Positions 9,151 to 18,396 of a stretch of DNA of 64,000 nucleotides are shown here, piece after piece (position 1 is the first letter of the stretch; every line of letters starts with the position of its first letter). A program made the position numbers and the translations under genes. The DNA comes from Poseidonocella sedimentorum. GTDB lineage: Bacteria; Pseudomonadota; Alphaproteobacteria; Rhodobacterales; Rhodobacteraceae. The DNA is taken from positions 248,001 through 312,000 of the forward strand of contig NZ_FOYI01000002.1 of the NCBI RefSeq assembly GCF_900116005.1, read 5' to 3'. The notes below the pieces were generated by a model. That model was not told the origin of the DNA, made no database searches, and saw only the letters and a list, made by a program, of their open reading frames with translations.

Positions 9151-10140
9151 TCAAGCCGCCGTGGTGATGCCATAGACCGTCTCCTGCCGGTAGCTTTCGC
9201 CGGGGTGAAGCAGGATGGACGGGAAGGCCGGTTGGTTGGGCGCGTCGGGCCAGAATTGCGGCTCCAGCGCGATCCCCGCGTGGGGGCGCATCGCGCGGCC
9301 ATCAGCGAGAGCCGCGTCCGATCGCGGCAGGGAGAAGCCGTTGAAAACCTGCAGGCCCGGCTCGGTGGTGGCGATGGTGAGCGAGAGGCCGTTCGGGCCG
9401 ATCAGCCTTGCGACATCGCGCAGCACGGTTCGGGCATCGGAAAGACAGAAGTTGTGATCGAGCCGCGCGGAATCGGTCAGGCGGCGGGCGCTGCGGTAGT
9501 CGAACGCCGTCCCGTCAACGGCGCGCGGTGCGTCCAGCGGGATGAGGCCCTCGTCGGTCTCCAGCACATGATCCGCCGCGATCCAGAGCGTATGGTCCGA
9601 AATGGTCGGCGCGTCTGCGAGGGCCCAGTAGGGATGATGGGCGAGGTTGGCCGCGGTGGGCGCGTCTGTCTCGGCGCTCAGGGTGAGGTGGAGCGCATCG
9701 TCGGCGAGTTGGTAAAGCGCTTCGAACCTGCGATGCCCCGGGAGCCCGTCACTCAGATGCGCGCGGGTGATCGCGAGCCGCGCGTGCTCGGGGCCGTGAT
9801 CGACCACCTCCCAAATATCGTGGTGAAGCCCGATCGCGCCGCAATGGACCACATGGCCGGAGGGCTCATTGGCGGGCAATGTGTAAACACCATCCGGCAT
9901 GGGGAGGCGCGCGTTGCGCAGGCGGTTGGCCACGGGCCCGACCACCGCGCCCGCATATTGCAGCGGGCCGGTCATCCCAGAGGGCGCTTGCGGCGCGAGG
10001 GTGAGGTTGTGATCGAAGGGAGCGAGGTGCAAACGCGCAAGCGCGGCACCGAGCGTCCAGATCCGAGCGGTGAGCGCGCCGCGGCTCAGAGTGATTTCAT
10101 GAACATCCTCCCCGCGCGGCGAGGGTCCGACGGGCGTCAT
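9151..10140 (-). CDS. galM: Aldose 1-epimerase (galactose mutarotase)
   Basis: A 329-residue mutarotase that interconverts alpha and beta anomers of galactose. Family features include the sugar-binding N-R motif (GPVANRLRNARL), the catalytic histidine region NLAHHPYWALAD (about residue 175), DHNFCLSDA, and the C-terminal IALEPQFWPDAPNQPAFPS with the catalytic Glu, followed by LHPGESYRQETVYGI. ATG at 10140 overlaps the beta-galactosidase stop by 4 bases (ATGA), indicating translational coupling. It is the last gene of the leftward galactoside operon and would supply the anomer needed by the next enzyme. Confidence 0.93.
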   Translation of the reverse strand: MTPVGPSPRGEDVHEITLSRGALTARIWTLGAALARLHLAPFDHNLTLAPQAPSGMTGPLQYAGAVVGPVANRLRNARLPMPDGVYTLPANEPSGHVVHCGAIGLHHDIWEVVDHGPEHARLAITRAHLSDGLPGHRRFEALYQLADDALHLTLSAETDAPTAANLAHHPYWALADAPTISDHTLWIAADHVLETDEGLIPLDAPRAVDGTAFDYRSARRLTDSARLDHNFCLSDARTVLRDVARLIGPNGLSLTIATTEPGLQVFNGFSLPRSDAALADGRAMRPHAGIALEPQFWPDAPNQPAFPSILLHPGESYRQETVYGITTAA

Positions 10141-12041
10141 TTGCGCATCTCCCAGTGGACACCGGCAGGCGGGATCTGGGTCCCGTCCCACGTCAGCGGC
10201 ACGGCGCTGTAGTTGAAAACGAAGCGATGCGTGGCGGTGTCGCGCAGCCGCAGACCCTCAGGCAGCGCGAGCGTCGGGACATCCCTCTCCGCGCACCAGG
10301 CCCGTAGCATCCGGCCCAGAGCCGGCGCATCGGGCCAGCCGCAGAGATAGGCGAGACCGTCCTTGCGCAGTACGGCCGGATCGCCGGCAACAGTCCGCTC
10401 CGCGACGGTCTCCGTGGCGGCAACCCGCTCAACCCAGTGGCAAAAGGCACCGCCGCCTTGCAGCGGGATAACTTCGCTCGGCGGGACGCTCTCGACAAGC
10501 AGCAACGCGCCGCCGAGCTCGGAGATCGGGCACGGCTCAGGCAGGATCGTGGCCATTTCGTCGGTCTTGTGCCCGGCGCGGGGGCCGAGGACGACCAGTC
10601 CGTTCTGCGCCTGAAGCGCCTCGACGAAGGGCGCGCCCACCTCCATCAGGCCCGGCGCGAGGACGAGGTCGTATCCGGCAATGTCCGGCGCGCGCGCGGG
10701 AAGGATGTCGATCGTCAAGCCGCAAGACCGCAGCGCCTTGTAAAACGCGAAAACCAGGCGGAAATAGTCGAAATCCGCGCCTTGGGGCTGCGTCTCCCAG
10801 GCCCAGGCGGAGGGGTAATCGAAGATCAGCGCCACCCGGGCGCGCGCAGGCTCAACGTCGCCAAGCTCTGCGATTTCCTCCGCGACCTGGCGCAGTTCGG
10901 CCGAGGCTTCCGCCTCGGTCCGGTTGGGCCGCAGGAGGCCGGCGTGCATCTGTTCCTGGGCGAACGGCGCTTGGCGCCAGCGGAAATAGCTCACGGTTTC
11001 GGCCCCATGCGCGAACGCTTCCCACGTCCAGAGCCGGACCATCCCGGGCAGCGGCGCGGGGTTGTATGGCGCCCAGTTCACCGGGCCGGGCTGCTGCTCC
11101 ATGACCCACCACCGGCCCTTGCCGACGCGGCGATAGATGTCATGGTGAAATGCCTGCATGTCCGGATCGCCCTGCCGCAGGAACGCCTGTTTATGCGCGT
11201 CACTTGCCTCGAGCCGATCCGACAAGAAACCGATTGGATAGCTGTCCCAACTGGCGATATCGAGGTCTTCGCCAACCTCGTAGTGATCAAACTCGGTGAT
11301 CCGGCCCATGTAGTTGTGGATGAGCGGCGCGTCCGTATGCGCGCGCAGGATCTCGGCCTGCATCCGGTTGTATTGGATGACCTGATCGGAGGAAAAGCGA
11401 CGGAAGGCCATAACGTGAGCCGGGTTTGGTTCGGTCACGGTCAGGTTGGGCAGGTCAATCTCGTCAAAGCTCCGGTAATCCATCGACCAGAAGACATTGG
11501 CCCAGGCGGCATTGAGCGCCTCGATGCTGTCATAGCGGGCGGCGAGCCAGATCCGAAAGGCGCGGCGGGCCGGATCGGAGTAGGACAGCACGGTGTCATG
11601 ACAGCCGTATTCGTTGTCGGTCTGCCATGCGGCGACATGCGGGTTTGCGCCGTAGCGGCGAGCCAGGATCGCGACGATCCGGGCGCTTTCGTCGCGATAA
11701 CCCGCGTGGCTGAAGCAGTAGTGCCGGCGGGAGCCGAACTTGCGCGGCTGCCCGTTGGCATCGACGGCGAGCATATCGGGATGCTTGTCGATCATCCAGC
11801 GCGGGGGCGTGGCAGTCGGCGTGCCGAGGATCACCTTGAGCCCGGCCGCGCCGAGCGTCTCGGTCGCGCGATCAAGCCAGTCAAGCCGCAGATCGCCCGG
11901 CTCCGGCTCCATCCTCGACCACGCGAATTCCCCGATCCGGACCCAGCTCAACCCCAGCCGGACCATATGCGCCGCGTCCTCGGCCCATGTCTCTTCCGGC
12001 CAGTGCTCGGGATAATAGCAAACGCCCAAACTCGGTGTCAT
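10137..12041 (-). CDS. Beta-galactosidase, glycoside hydrolase family 42
   Basis: A 634-residue GH42 enzyme, near the usual family length. It opens with the family hallmark LGVCYYPEHWPEETW. The acid/base Glu lies in WQTDNEYGCHDT (about residue 140) and the nucleophile Glu in WVMEQQPGPVNWAPYNPAP (about residue 300). The trimerisation and C-terminal beta domains follow. There is no signal peptide, so galactosides are cleaved in the cytoplasm after uptake by the neighbouring ABC importer. ATG at 12041 is preceded by AAGGGGG; the upstream in-frame extension has no support. Only 13 bases separate it from the preceding lactonase gene. Confidence 0.95.
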   Translation of the reverse strand: MTPSLGVCYYPEHWPEETWAEDAAHMVRLGLSWVRIGEFAWSRMEPEPGDLRLDWLDRATETLGAAGLKVILGTPTATPPRWMIDKHPDMLAVDANGQPRKFGSRRHYCFSHAGYRDESARIVAILARRYGANPHVAAWQTDNEYGCHDTVLSYSDPARRAFRIWLAARYDSIEALNAAWANVFWSMDYRSFDEIDLPNLTVTEPNPAHVMAFRRFSSDQVIQYNRMQAEILRAHTDAPLIHNYMGRITEFDHYEVGEDLDIASWDSYPIGFLSDRLEASDAHKQAFLRQGDPDMQAFHHDIYRRVGKGRWWVMEQQPGPVNWAPYNPAPLPGMVRLWTWEAFAHGAETVSYFRWRQAPFAQEQMHAGLLRPNRTEAEASAELRQVAEEIAELGDVEPARARVALIFDYPSAWAWETQPQGADFDYFRLVFAFYKALRSCGLTIDILPARAPDIAGYDLVLAPGLMEVGAPFVEALQAQNGLVVLGPRAGHKTDEMATILPEPCPISELGGALLLVESVPPSEVIPLQGGGAFCHWVERVAATETVAERTVAGDPAVLRKDGLAYLCGWPDAPALGRMLRAWCAERDVPTLALPEGLRLRDTATHRFVFNYSAVPLTWDGTQIPPAGVHWEMRK

Positions 12042-12054
12042 GGCGGCCCCCTTT

Positions 12055-12912
12055 TTAAAGAATGACGCGCGGCTCGGGCAGGCCGACGGCGCCCGGGTCA
12101 AGCTCGAAAACCGCGCCGGAGAGCGGCGCTGCGGCGAGCGCGTCATCGGTCATGTCCTGCCGCGCGGTGGTCACGAAAAGCCTGTTGAAGGCCTCGCCGC
12201 CGAAGGCCGGGCAGGAAACCTGCGGCGCATCGACCGCCACGCGGCGCAAGAGCGCCCCGTCGGGCGCGTAGCACGCAACCTCGCCGCTGCCCCATTCCGC
12301 GCACCACAGATTGCCCGCCGCATCGACCACCGCACCGTCCGGGTTGCGCCCCTCGGCGCCGGGCCGGCCAAAGACGGCCCGATCGCCAACGGGCCAGCCA
12401 TCACCGTCGAGCGCTTGCGTCTGGATGATCCCAGTGGGCGTGTCGGTGAAATAGGCGCGCGCGCCGTCGGGCGAAAAGCAGATCGCGTTGGAGATGGTGA
12501 TGTTGTCGTAAAGCTTGCGCACCTCGCCGCGAAACCACCGATAGATCGCCCCCGCGCCCGGCTCCGCCGACTTGCCCATCGTGCCGATCCAGAAGCCGCC
12601 GCTGCGATCCGCGCGCCCATCGTTGGAACGGGTCTGCGCCGTGCCGGCCTCCAGCGGGCAAAGCAGGCGCGATGCGCCGGTCTCGATGTCAAAGACCATC
12701 AGCTTCGTTTCCGACGCGATCAGTAGCTCAGCCTCGGAGACCCAGCCGGCGGCGGAGACGTGTTCATCAAACTGCCACTGCCGCGCGGCGGCACCCTTCC
12801 GGGCATGAAGCCTCTTGCCGAGAATGTCGAACCAGAACAGCTCGCCGCGCTCCGGATGCCACAGAGGGCCCTCGCCAAGAGCGCAAGGGGTCGGATCGAA
12901 AACGGCGCTCAT
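12055..12912 (-). CDS. SMP-30/gluconolactonase-family sugar lactonase (probable galactonolactonase)
   Basis: A 285-residue six-bladed propeller lactonase. The metal-site residues are visible: Glu in LGEGPLWHPE, the Asn/Asp of RSNDGRADRSGGFWIGTM, Asn in ISNAICFSPDG, and Asp in NPDGAVVDAAGNLWCAEW. From context between DgoA and beta-galactosidase it probably opens D-galactono-lactone to galactonate in the non-phosphorylative entry to the De Ley-Doudoroff route. That substrate is inference; the fold and metal site are seen. ATG at 12912 overlaps the dgoA stop by 4 bases. The frame remains open upstream to 13260 but that stretch is dgoA in another frame. Confidence 0.92.
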   Translation of the reverse strand: MSAVFDPTPCALGEGPLWHPERGELFWFDILGKRLHARKGAAARQWQFDEHVSAAGWVSEAELLIASETKLMVFDIETGASRLLCPLEAGTAQTRSNDGRADRSGGFWIGTMGKSAEPGAGAIYRWFRGEVRKLYDNITISNAICFSPDGARAYFTDTPTGIIQTQALDGDGWPVGDRAVFGRPGAEGRNPDGAVVDAAGNLWCAEWGSGEVACYAPDGALLRRVAVDAPQVSCPAFGGEAFNRLFVTTARQDMTDDALAAAPLSGAVFELDPGAVGLPEPRVIL

Positions 12913-13511
12913 GGCAGGGCGTCGTAAGCGTGGACCACCGTCCGGGCCGCCTCGGCGACCTCCGCCACCGACATCCCGGCCTTGTAGATCGCGCTGCCGA
13001 TGCCGAAGCCCGCCGCGCCGGCGGCCTTCCACGCCGCGAAATTCTCTGCGCCCGCGCCACCGACCGCGTAGACCGGACAGTTCGGCGGGAGCACGGCACG
13101 CATCGCCGCGAGCCCCTCGGGGCCGATGAGGCTGCCCGGGAAGAGCTTGAGCCCCGTCGCACCGGCCTGCAGCGCCGCGAAACATTCCGTCGGGGTCATG
13201 ACCCCGGGCCAGCTTTCGAGCCCGGCATCGCGCGTGGCGCGGATCACGGCAGGGTCGCAATTGGGCGAGACGATGATCTGGCCCCCTGCCTGCGCCACGT
13301 CGCGGACCTCGCCCGTGGTGAGCACGGTCCCGGCCCCGAATGTGCCGCGCCCGCCAAACGACTTGGCCAGCGCCTCGATCGATGCGAGCGGCTCGGGTGA
13401 ATTGAGCGGGACTTCGATCGTGGTGATGCCAGCGTCCAGAAGGGCCTCGCCCACGGCGAGCACTTCGCCGGGCGCGACACCGCGCAGAATGGCGATGATG
13501 GGTCGGGTCAT
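12909..13511 (-). CDS. dgoA: 2-dehydro-3-deoxy-6-phosphogalactonate aldolase
   Basis: A 200-residue class I aldolase of the KDPG/KDPGal family that splits KDPGal into pyruvate and glyceraldehyde 3-phosphate. Motifs in order: IIAILRGV at the start, the catalytic Glu in TTIEVPLNSPEP, FGAGTVLT, the Schiff-base lysine in GATGLKLFPGSLIGPEG (about residue 122), and VYAVGGAGAENF. It follows dgoK in the same operon, which argues for galactonate rather than gluconate metabolism. The 4-base overlaps (ATGA) on both sides suggest coupled translation. Confidence 0.94.
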   Translation of the reverse strand: MTRPIIAILRGVAPGEVLAVGEALLDAGITTIEVPLNSPEPLASIEALAKSFGGRGTFGAGTVLTTGEVRDVAQAGGQIIVSPNCDPAVIRATRDAGLESWPGVMTPTECFAALQAGATGLKLFPGSLIGPEGLAAMRAVLPPNCPVYAVGGAGAENFAAWKAAGAAGFGIGSAIYKAGMSVAEVAEAARTVVHAYDALP

Positions 13512-14431
13512 GTGGTGGCCTTTACCTGATCGAGATGGGCGGCAAGGCCACGCAAAACGGCCTCCTGCGCGCTTAAGATATTGGCGGAAACGCCCTGATT
13601 GGCAAGCGCCGCCGCGTAGTGGGCGGCCACCTTGCTCGCGCCAATCACGGCGACCTGCTGGCCGAGCCAGTAGGGGCGCGCGGCGGCCAGTTCCGCCCCG
13701 ATGAGATAGCCCGAAAGCGCTGCCGTCGCGCTGGCGCCATCGCGCCCGTGCAAAAGCCCTGCGGCCCGGAGCCCGAAGAGCCGCGCGGCGAGTTTCTCAG
13801 GGCGGCTGATCGCATCCGCGACCGCCTCCTCGAACGCCTCCGTGTCCCAGCTGTCGGTCGTCACGGAGTGGCGCAGCACCGTATGGCCCGCGATGGCGGC
13901 GAAGAGATCACCGGTCATGAAGGTCTGGAAACTGACGATTTCGCCCGCGCTCAGGTGGGCCCATTTGGTATGCGTGCCGGGCAGGCAGACCACCCCGTCC
14001 CAGCCTTCATTTGCCGCGAGGAACCCCGCGATCTGGGTCTCTTCGCCGCGCATGACGTCGGGGGGCTCCGGCTGCATCACGCCGGGGATGACATGGACGC
14101 TGAGCCGGGAATCGCGGGTCTCGACCGTGACTGGCGCCCCGGCTTCCGCCCGACAGGGGACGGCGCGATAGGGCGCCTCCACCCATCCCTGGCGCGAGCC
14201 GACCATGCCGCAGGCGATCACCGGGAGTCGCACCCCATCCGAGAGCCAGCCGTCGATGAGCCGCACCAGCGCCGGCTCGAACCCGTCACGGGTCAGCGCG
14301 CCCATCCCGTCGGCAGAGCTTGCCTCGGCAAGGACCTCGCCCGCCGCATCCATCGCCCAGGCCCGCAGGTGGGTCGTGCCCCAATCGACGGCAATCCAGG
14401 AGATCGCCGAATTTCGCACAGATCCGCTCAC
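13508..14431 (-). CDS. dgoK: 2-dehydro-3-deoxygalactonokinase
   Basis: A 307-residue sugar-acid kinase of the DgoK family that phosphorylates KDGal at C6. The N-terminal phosphate-1 motif is WIAVDWGTTHLRAWAMD, followed by family blocks ACGMVGSRQGWVEAPY, CLPGTHTKWAHL and SGYLIGAELAAARPYW. The start is a GTG at 14431 that shares bases with the alpha-galactosidase stop (GTGA), so translation should be coupled. The galactonate dehydratase (DgoD) that would make its substrate, and a galactose dehydrogenase, are not present in this window. Confidence 0.94.
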   Translation of the reverse strand: MSGSVRNSAISWIAVDWGTTHLRAWAMDAAGEVLAEASSADGMGALTRDGFEPALVRLIDGWLSDGVRLPVIACGMVGSRQGWVEAPYRAVPCRAEAGAPVTVETRDSRLSVHVIPGVMQPEPPDVMRGEETQIAGFLAANEGWDGVVCLPGTHTKWAHLSAGEIVSFQTFMTGDLFAAIAGHTVLRHSVTTDSWDTEAFEEAVADAISRPEKLAARLFGLRAAGLLHGRDGASATAALSGYLIGAELAAARPYWLGQQVAVIGASKVAAHYAAALANQGVSANILSAQEAVLRGLAAHLDQVKATT

Positions 14432-16506
14432 AGTTTCTCCCCTTCAAGCACCCAGACCTGTTCCGGCAAAGCGAAGGGCAGTGCAAGCCCCTGCGTCATC
14501 AGGATCCGGCCGCTCAGGACGATATCCCCGGCCTCGAGCGCGGTTTTGCCACGGGACAGCGCGCTGATATCCTCGCGGTTGGCGAGCGAGATGCGATAGC
14601 GCCCCTCTGGCTCCAGCGCGGCAAGGCGCAGCGGGCGCGGCGCGGACTGAGCGCTGACCTCGGCCTGCGCTGCGAAGACCACGAAGCGCCCCCGGCTGCG
14701 GCAAAGTTGAAGCTCGGCGATCACGGCGGGATCATCGCTGTCGAGCCGGTGAATATCGGCGTTCATGCGCCAGTCGCGGTTGGCCTTCCACCACGCGGTC
14801 ACGCGGGTCAGAACCTCGGCCTCTTCGGCCGTCAACTCGCGCGGGTCCATTTCGAAGCCCATGTGCCGCTGCGCCGCGATCCAGGCGCGGAAGGGCATTG
14901 AGAGCGTCCGGTGCGAGGAGTGGCAATGGCGCGGCCCGACGTGCGATCCGGTCACGGAGGCGGGCAGCAGGAGCGCCGCGCCGTGCTGGATCTTCAGCCG
15001 TTCCAACGCGTCGTTGCTGTCCGAGAGCCAGACCCGGCCCGTGCGGGCCAGAATACCGAAATCGATCCGCCCGCCGCCAGAGGCGCAGCTTTCGATCTCG
15101 GTCTCGGGGAACGCCGCGCGCAACCGGTCGAGCAGCGCATAACTCCCCTCGGCCTGAGCGGCATCGGCATAAGGTAGCAGCCTGTTGTGATCCCATTTGA
15201 CGTAGTCGATCCGGTGCGCCGAGAGCACCGCCGCGATCATCCCGAAGAGCGCCTCGCGGACCTCGGTGCGCGCCATGTCGAGCACCATCTGCTGGCGCCC
15301 GAGGAGTTGGTCGGCCGGGCCGAGCGCCCAGTCGGGATGCGCGCGAAAGAGATCGCTGTCGGGGCTCACCATCTCGGGCTCGAACCAGATGCCGAAACTC
15401 ATGCCGCGCGCGTGGACGTGGTCGATCAGGGGGCCGAGCCCGCCGGGGTATTTCCGCGCGTCGATCTGCCAGTCGCCGAGGCTCGTGGTGTCATCGTCGC
15501 GCGCGCCGAACCAGCCGTCATCGAGAACGAACCGCTCCGCGCCGAGGGCGGCGGCCCGGTCGGCGATGGCCTTGAGCGCATCGAGATCGTGGTCGAAATA
15601 GATCGCTTCCCAGCAATTGTAATGCACCGGCCGGGGCATGCGCTTTTGCAAGGTGAGCTCGTCGTGGACGTGGCGCTGGAAGGCGATGGCGCAGCCATTG
15701 AGCCCGGTCTCCGACGAGGCGGCGAAGACGGAGCCCGAGGCAAACCGCGTCGCGGGGGCGAGGTGGCTGCCCATGAGCTTGCCGAACTGGACTTGCCGCC
15801 GCCCGTCGGGGAGCTCCTCGGCGATCATCGTGTGCCCACCCGACCAGCCGAAATGCAGCGCGGCGGCACTGCCTTGGGTGTTGTTCGCGGCCCCGGAGGG
15901 CAGATAGAGCAGCGGCGGGTGCTCATGGCCCGATCGGCCCAACGGCGCGTGACGCAGGCGCGCGCCCATGGACCAGGGCACGCGGCAGGTCTGGAATTCG
16001 CCCACCCAGCGCCCGGAAAATTCGATGCTCTCGGCCACGTCCTGCGCGACGGGGAGCACGGGGGCCGCGAACCAGTCCACAGCGATCGGCGCATCACTTT
16101 CCAACTCGGCGGAAAGCTCAAAAAGATCGGAGGCGGGGTGCGACAGGATTTGGGCGGAATAGCGCAGCCCGAGCGCCGCATCTTCGGCCCGAACGGTCAA
16201 GGAGCCCCGCTCTTCGATGACGTCCCGAAGCGAGAAGCGCATGTGAAGACTGTGGCCGCGCGCATCTCTGGCCCGCAACCCGGCTTGCCCGGGAAAGGTC
16301 CGCGCCGCTTCGGGGCAGAGCGAGATCTCAACCGGCGCATCGAGGCAACCGCCGGTGAAATCGGCACCCCTCGCCGCTGCGATGGCTGCGAGGTCTTCAT
16401 CCTGGCCCAAGCGCGGACCCCAGTAGAGCACATGCGGCAACGCACCGTTTTCGGAGCCGAGAACCAGCGTCTGCCGCGCCCCGTCCAATCGCCAGCAGGT
16501 GGTCAT
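14428..16506 (-). CDS. Alpha-galactosidase, glycoside hydrolase family 36
   Basis: A 692-residue GH36 (clan GH-D) enzyme of typical size. An N-terminal beta-supersandwich precedes the catalytic barrel. The substrate-lid region MPRPVHYNCWEAIYFD, FVLDDGWFGARDDD, the nucleophile Asp in DYVKWDHNR (about residue 440), and the acid/base region ESCASGGGRIDFGILAR...WLSDSNDAL are all intact. There is no signal peptide, so it acts in the cytoplasm on imported alpha-galactosides such as melibiose or raffinose. ATG at 16506 overlaps the preceding permease stop by 4 bases; the longer upstream frame is a shadow of the permease. Confidence 0.95.
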   Translation of the reverse strand: MTTCWRLDGARQTLVLGSENGALPHVLYWGPRLGQDEDLAAIAAARGADFTGGCLDAPVEISLCPEAARTFPGQAGLRARDARGHSLHMRFSLRDVIEERGSLTVRAEDAALGLRYSAQILSHPASDLFELSAELESDAPIAVDWFAAPVLPVAQDVAESIEFSGRWVGEFQTCRVPWSMGARLRHAPLGRSGHEHPPLLYLPSGAANNTQGSAAALHFGWSGGHTMIAEELPDGRRQVQFGKLMGSHLAPATRFASGSVFAASSETGLNGCAIAFQRHVHDELTLQKRMPRPVHYNCWEAIYFDHDLDALKAIADRAAALGAERFVLDDGWFGARDDDTTSLGDWQIDARKYPGGLGPLIDHVHARGMSFGIWFEPEMVSPDSDLFRAHPDWALGPADQLLGRQQMVLDMARTEVREALFGMIAAVLSAHRIDYVKWDHNRLLPYADAAQAEGSYALLDRLRAAFPETEIESCASGGGRIDFGILARTGRVWLSDSNDALERLKIQHGAALLLPASVTGSHVGPRHCHSSHRTLSMPFRAWIAAQRHMGFEMDPRELTAEEAEVLTRVTAWWKANRDWRMNADIHRLDSDDPAVIAELQLCRSRGRFVVFAAQAEVSAQSAPRPLRLAALEPEGRYRISLANREDISALSRGKTALEAGDIVLSGRILMTQGLALPFALPEQVWVLEGEKL

Positions 16507-17351
16507 TTGACCGCCCCGAGCGTCAGGCCGGCGATGAAGTGGCGCTGCATGAGGAAGAACATCAGAACCGGCGGGACCGCGGCCAGAAGAGAGGCGGCGG
16601 AGACGAGGTGCCAGTTGTTGACGAACTGACCGTTGAGCGCGCGGACACCGGCGGTGATCGGCTTGGCGCTTTCGCCTTGGGTCAAGACGTTGGCCCAGAA
16701 GAAGTCGTTCCACACGAACGTGAAGATCAGCACGGCGAGCGCCGCGATCGCGGGCCGAACGAGCGGGAGGACCACGTACCAAAAGATGCGCCATTCGGCG
16801 ACGCCCTCGATCCGCGCGCTCTCGATCAGATCGAACGGCAGGGCGCGGATGAAGTTGCGCATGAAGAGCGTGCAGAACCCGGTCTGGAAGGCGGCATGAA
16901 ACAGGAACTGTCCCGCGATCGTGTCATAGAGCCCCGATTGGACGGACATGTCGCGCACCGGGACCATGAGGATCTGGAACGGGACGAAATTGCCCGCGAC
17001 GAACAGAAAGAAGAGCGGCAGCGCCACGCGGAAGCGGTAGATCGCCAGAGCATAGCCCGCGAGGCAGGCGAGCGTCACCGAGATCACCACCGAGGGGATC
17101 GTGATCAGGAAGGAGTTCTTGAGATACAGCGCGGCCCGCGACTGGGTGAAGACGGCGGTGTAATTCTCCAGCATCCGGAATTCGCTCGGCCAGCCGAAGA
17201 CATTGCCCGAGTTGATGTCCACCGCCGAGCGGATCGAGGTCAGGAAGATCGCGATGAGTGGCAAGAGCCAGATCACCAGCGCGATGGGGACGGCGATGCG
17301 GTAGCTGAGGCCGCCGAATGTGCCGGCGGCGCTGACGGGGCGGGGAAACAT
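16503..17351 (-). CDS. ABC sugar transporter inner-membrane permease (MalG type)
   Basis: A 282-residue permease with six predicted membrane helices (first at IAVPIALVIWLLPLIAIFL). The EAA loop, which contacts the ATPase, is SARIEGVAEWRIFWYVVLP (about residue 190-208). It pairs with the MalF-type permease one base upstream and, by context, with the binding protein and the ATP-binding subunit on the other side of the regulator. The ATG at 17351 falls just past the upstream stop; an earlier in-frame start would run inside the other permease. The proposed cargo is galactosides. Confidence 0.94.
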   Translation of the reverse strand: MFPRPVSAAGTFGGLSYRIAVPIALVIWLLPLIAIFLTSIRSAVDINSGNVFGWPSEFRMLENYTAVFTQSRAALYLKNSFLITIPSVVISVTLACLAGYALAIYRFRVALPLFFLFVAGNFVPFQILMVPVRDMSVQSGLYDTIAGQFLFHAAFQTGFCTLFMRNFIRALPFDLIESARIEGVAEWRIFWYVVLPLVRPAIAALAVLIFTFVWNDFFWANVLTQGESAKPITAGVRALNGQFVNNWHLVSAASLLAAVPPVLMFFLMQRHFIAGLTLGAVK

Positions 17352-17352
17352 C

Positions 17353-18339
17353 TCAGCGCCCTCCCTTTTCGTCCTGATACATCCGCCAGAGGAAGTAGCT
17401 GATGTAGACGAGCATGATGAGGAAGAGCACGGTCGCGATGGCCGAGCCGTAGCCGTAGCGCTCACCGTATTCGGAGATGGCGGTTTCGTACATGTAATAG
17501 GCCAGCACGTTGGTGGAGCCGAAGGGCCCGCCCTGGGTCATGATTGCGATCATGTCGAAGGAGCGCAGCGCGCCGATCACGGTCACAACCACGGCGATGA
17601 ATGTGGCGGGGCGCAGTTGCGGCAGCACCACGTACCACAGCATCCGCCAACCCTTGGCGCCGTCGAGCCGCCCGGCCTCGACCTGATCCGCGGCGACGTT
17701 GTTGAGGCCGGTGAGATAGAGGATCATGCAATATGCGATCTGGGGCCAGAGCCCGGCGGCGATGATGCCGTATGTCGCGAACTCGGGTGAGCTGAGAATA
17801 TCGGGCGCGCTGCGGGTGCAACGGAAGGTCGCATTGCCGAGGATGTTGACCGTCTCCTCGCAGAAGAGCGCCTTCCATACGCTGCCCACCACGCCGAAAT
17901 CGGGATTGTAGAACCAGCCGAAGATGAGGCCGACGACGACCTGACTGATGACGAAGGGAAAGAAGAAGAGGCTCTTGTAGAGCCGCATTCCGATGACGGT
18001 CTGGTTGAGAAAGAGCGCGATCAGGAGCCCGGCGGGCACCGCGAGCATGAAGAGCACGAGCCAGAGCACATTGTTCTTGAGCGAGATCCAGAACTTCGGA
18101 TCGCCCCAGAGCTTGGCGTAGTTGTCAAACCCGACCCATGTGGCCGTGCTGGTCCCGTCCGGGCGATAGAGCCCGTTCCATTCGTAAAAGGAGAGCCAGA
18201 TCGATTCGAAGATCGGCAGGACCACGTAGACCGCGAAGAAGCCAAGGGCGGGGATCAGGAAGATCCAGGGCGCGATCGCCAGCTTGTTGCGTTTCAGCCA
18301 ACCGGCGTTTTCGGGATGCGTCTCATCCATGACCGACAT
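17353..18339 (-). CDS. ABC sugar transporter inner-membrane permease (MalF type)
   Basis: A 328-residue permease. It has a cytoplasmic N-terminus, a first helix at IAPWIFLIPALGFFAVYVVL, a periplasmic loop with WNGLYRPDG, and the EAA loop EAGRLDGAKGWRMLWYVVLP (about residue 225-245). It forms the translocation channel with the MalG-type partner. ATG at 18339 (or 18330) follows the binding-protein gene by 57 bases, and that gap carries a hairpin with a U-tract. This arrangement usually makes the binding protein more abundant than the permeases. Confidence 0.94.
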   Translation of the reverse strand: MSVMDETHPENAGWLKRNKLAIAPWIFLIPALGFFAVYVVLPIFESIWLSFYEWNGLYRPDGTSTATWVGFDNYAKLWGDPKFWISLKNNVLWLVLFMLAVPAGLLIALFLNQTVIGMRLYKSLFFFPFVISQVVVGLIFGWFYNPDFGVVGSVWKALFCEETVNILGNATFRCTRSAPDILSSPEFATYGIIAAGLWPQIAYCMILYLTGLNNVAADQVEAGRLDGAKGWRMLWYVVLPQLRPATFIAVVVTVIGALRSFDMIAIMTQGGPFGSTNVLAYYMYETAISEYGERYGYGSAIATVLFLIMLVYISYFLWRMYQDEKGGR

Positions 18340-18361
18340 CCTAGAACTCCCCGTGCAAAAG

Positions 18362-18388
18362 GGCGGGCCCCCGTCATGGGAGCCCGCC
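18362..18388 (-). terminator. intercistronic hairpin after the binding-protein gene
   Basis: On the minus strand GGCGGGC and GCCCGCC pair across a 13-base loop, followed by CTTTT. It has the form of a weak Rho-independent terminator or RNA-stabilising stem directly after the solute-binding protein stop. Such an element commonly protects the binding-protein mRNA and attenuates readthrough into the permeases. Confidence 0.7.
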
Positions 18389-18396
18389 GGATCGGA

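Noticed and set aside
12913-13260. Extended N-terminus for the SMP-30 lactonase
   Set aside because: The extension is the dgoA gene read in another frame; ATG at 12912 with a 4-base overlap fits the operon pattern.
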